A DNA stretch of 13,399 nucleotides from Chloroflexota bacterium (GTDB lineage Bacteria > Chloroflexota > Dehalococcoidia > SHYB01 > JACPQI01): assembly GCA_016190545.1 (NCBI GenBank), contig JACPQI010000201.1, positions 1 through 13,399 on the forward strand, read 5' to 3'. Positions within the stretch are counted from its first letter, which is position 1; each line of letters begins with the position of its first letter. Position numbers and translations under genes: made by a program. Below, piece by piece: positions 13,112 through 13,399 of this stretch. Under the pieces are notes generated by a model that made no database searches, had not been told where the DNA came from, and was given only the letters and a program-made list of their open reading frames with translations.

Positions 13112-13399
13112 ATGCATCTCGACTTCGCCTTCGTCTGCGACTACGCCGAGCTGGGGGCCAAGATCAACGCCCTGGGCATCGGCTTCGACACCATCTACGC
13201 GCCCAAGATTCCGGCCACCCATCCGCACCTGCACCTGGTCGCCCAGCTCCGGGCCAGCATCGCCGAGGCCGGCGAGAAGCACCTCTCGGTCAGCCTCATC
13301 GACGCCGACGGCAAGGAGGTGCAGCCGCCCGTCACCGGCGCGTTCAACCTGCCCAAGCCTCAGGGCGCGACGGAGAGCGTGGGGCGCATCGCCATCGCC
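13112..13399 (+). CDS. DUF6941-like protein, 3' end outside window
   Basis: An open frame without a stop runs from ATG 13112 to the window edge (96 codons). AGGGGG at 13101-13106, 5 bases upstream, is a good ribosome binding site. The protein begins MHLDFAFVCDYAEL, then NALGIGFDTIYAPKIPATHP and HLHLVAQLRA. These match the pattern of DUF6941 proteins, which begin with a Phe-Cys-Asp strand, a Leu-Gly-x-Phe-Asp segment and a Pro-x-x-His-Pro turn. A second strand pair, LSVSLIDADGKEV, follows. Codon use is strongly GC-rich at third positions, supporting coding. No biochemical function is known to me. The gene is divergent from metG. Confidence 0.8.
   Translation, partial: MHLDFAFVCDYAELGAKINALGIGFDTIYAPKIPATHPHLHLVAQLRASIAEAGEKHLSVSLIDADGKEVQPPVTGAFNLPKPQGATESVGRIAIA

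Overview
This is a GC-rich (well over 60% by eye) bacterial chromosomal window. It encodes housekeeping enzymes, an F420-type luciferase-like oxidoreductase, a CopD-like membrane protein and several foldback intergenic repeats. Together these suggest a Chloroflexota-like environmental genome (Dehalococcoidia/SAR202-type), but that placement is inference from gene content and repeat style. No rRNA, tRNA, CRISPR array or intact insertion sequence was seen.

Layout. Positions 66-560 (+) encode a four-helix CopD-like membrane protein. It converges on a helix-turn-helix/coiled-coil protein (587-1084, -). Next comes a toxin-antitoxin pair on the minus strand: an AbrB/MazE-type antitoxin (1809-2087) followed directly by a PIN-domain toxin (1362-1808). 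Positions 2273-3196 (+) hold one ORF that fuses ribonuclease HI to MoaC of molybdenum cofactor synthesis. It converges on a 79-residue protein of unknown function (3203-3442, -). A luciferase-like oxidoreductase (3545-4531, +) follows, with its last codons lying inside a short foldback repeat.

From 4666 to 12881 every gene is on the minus strand. In transcription order they are methionyl-tRNA synthetase (11205-12881), a 576-base intergenic region rich in palindromes, an MscS-type channel fused to trehalose-6-phosphate synthase (7992-10628), an MscS-type channel fused to trehalose-6-phosphate phosphatase (6259-7989), a polyprenyl diphosphate synthase (5159-6133) and a small AT-richer membrane protein (4666-5115). 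At the right edge, a DUF6941-like gene (13112 onward, +) starts divergently from metG and runs off the window.

The most striking content is the MscS-OtsA / MscS-OtsB pair. Each enzyme of the two-step trehalose pathway is joined to its own mechanosensitive-channel-type membrane domain, and the two genes are only 2 bases apart. The simple reading is a membrane-anchored osmolyte module: the first protein makes trehalose-6-phosphate, the second dephosphorylates it, and membrane tension sensed by the channel domains could gate enzyme activity or trehalose/ion release. The domain fusions are read directly from the sequence; the tension-coupling idea is inference. The RNase HI-MoaC fusion is the second unusual architecture. 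Several starts are preceded by extended -10 promoters (TGn plus a TATAAT-like hexamer), and five intergenic regions carry different foldback repeats.
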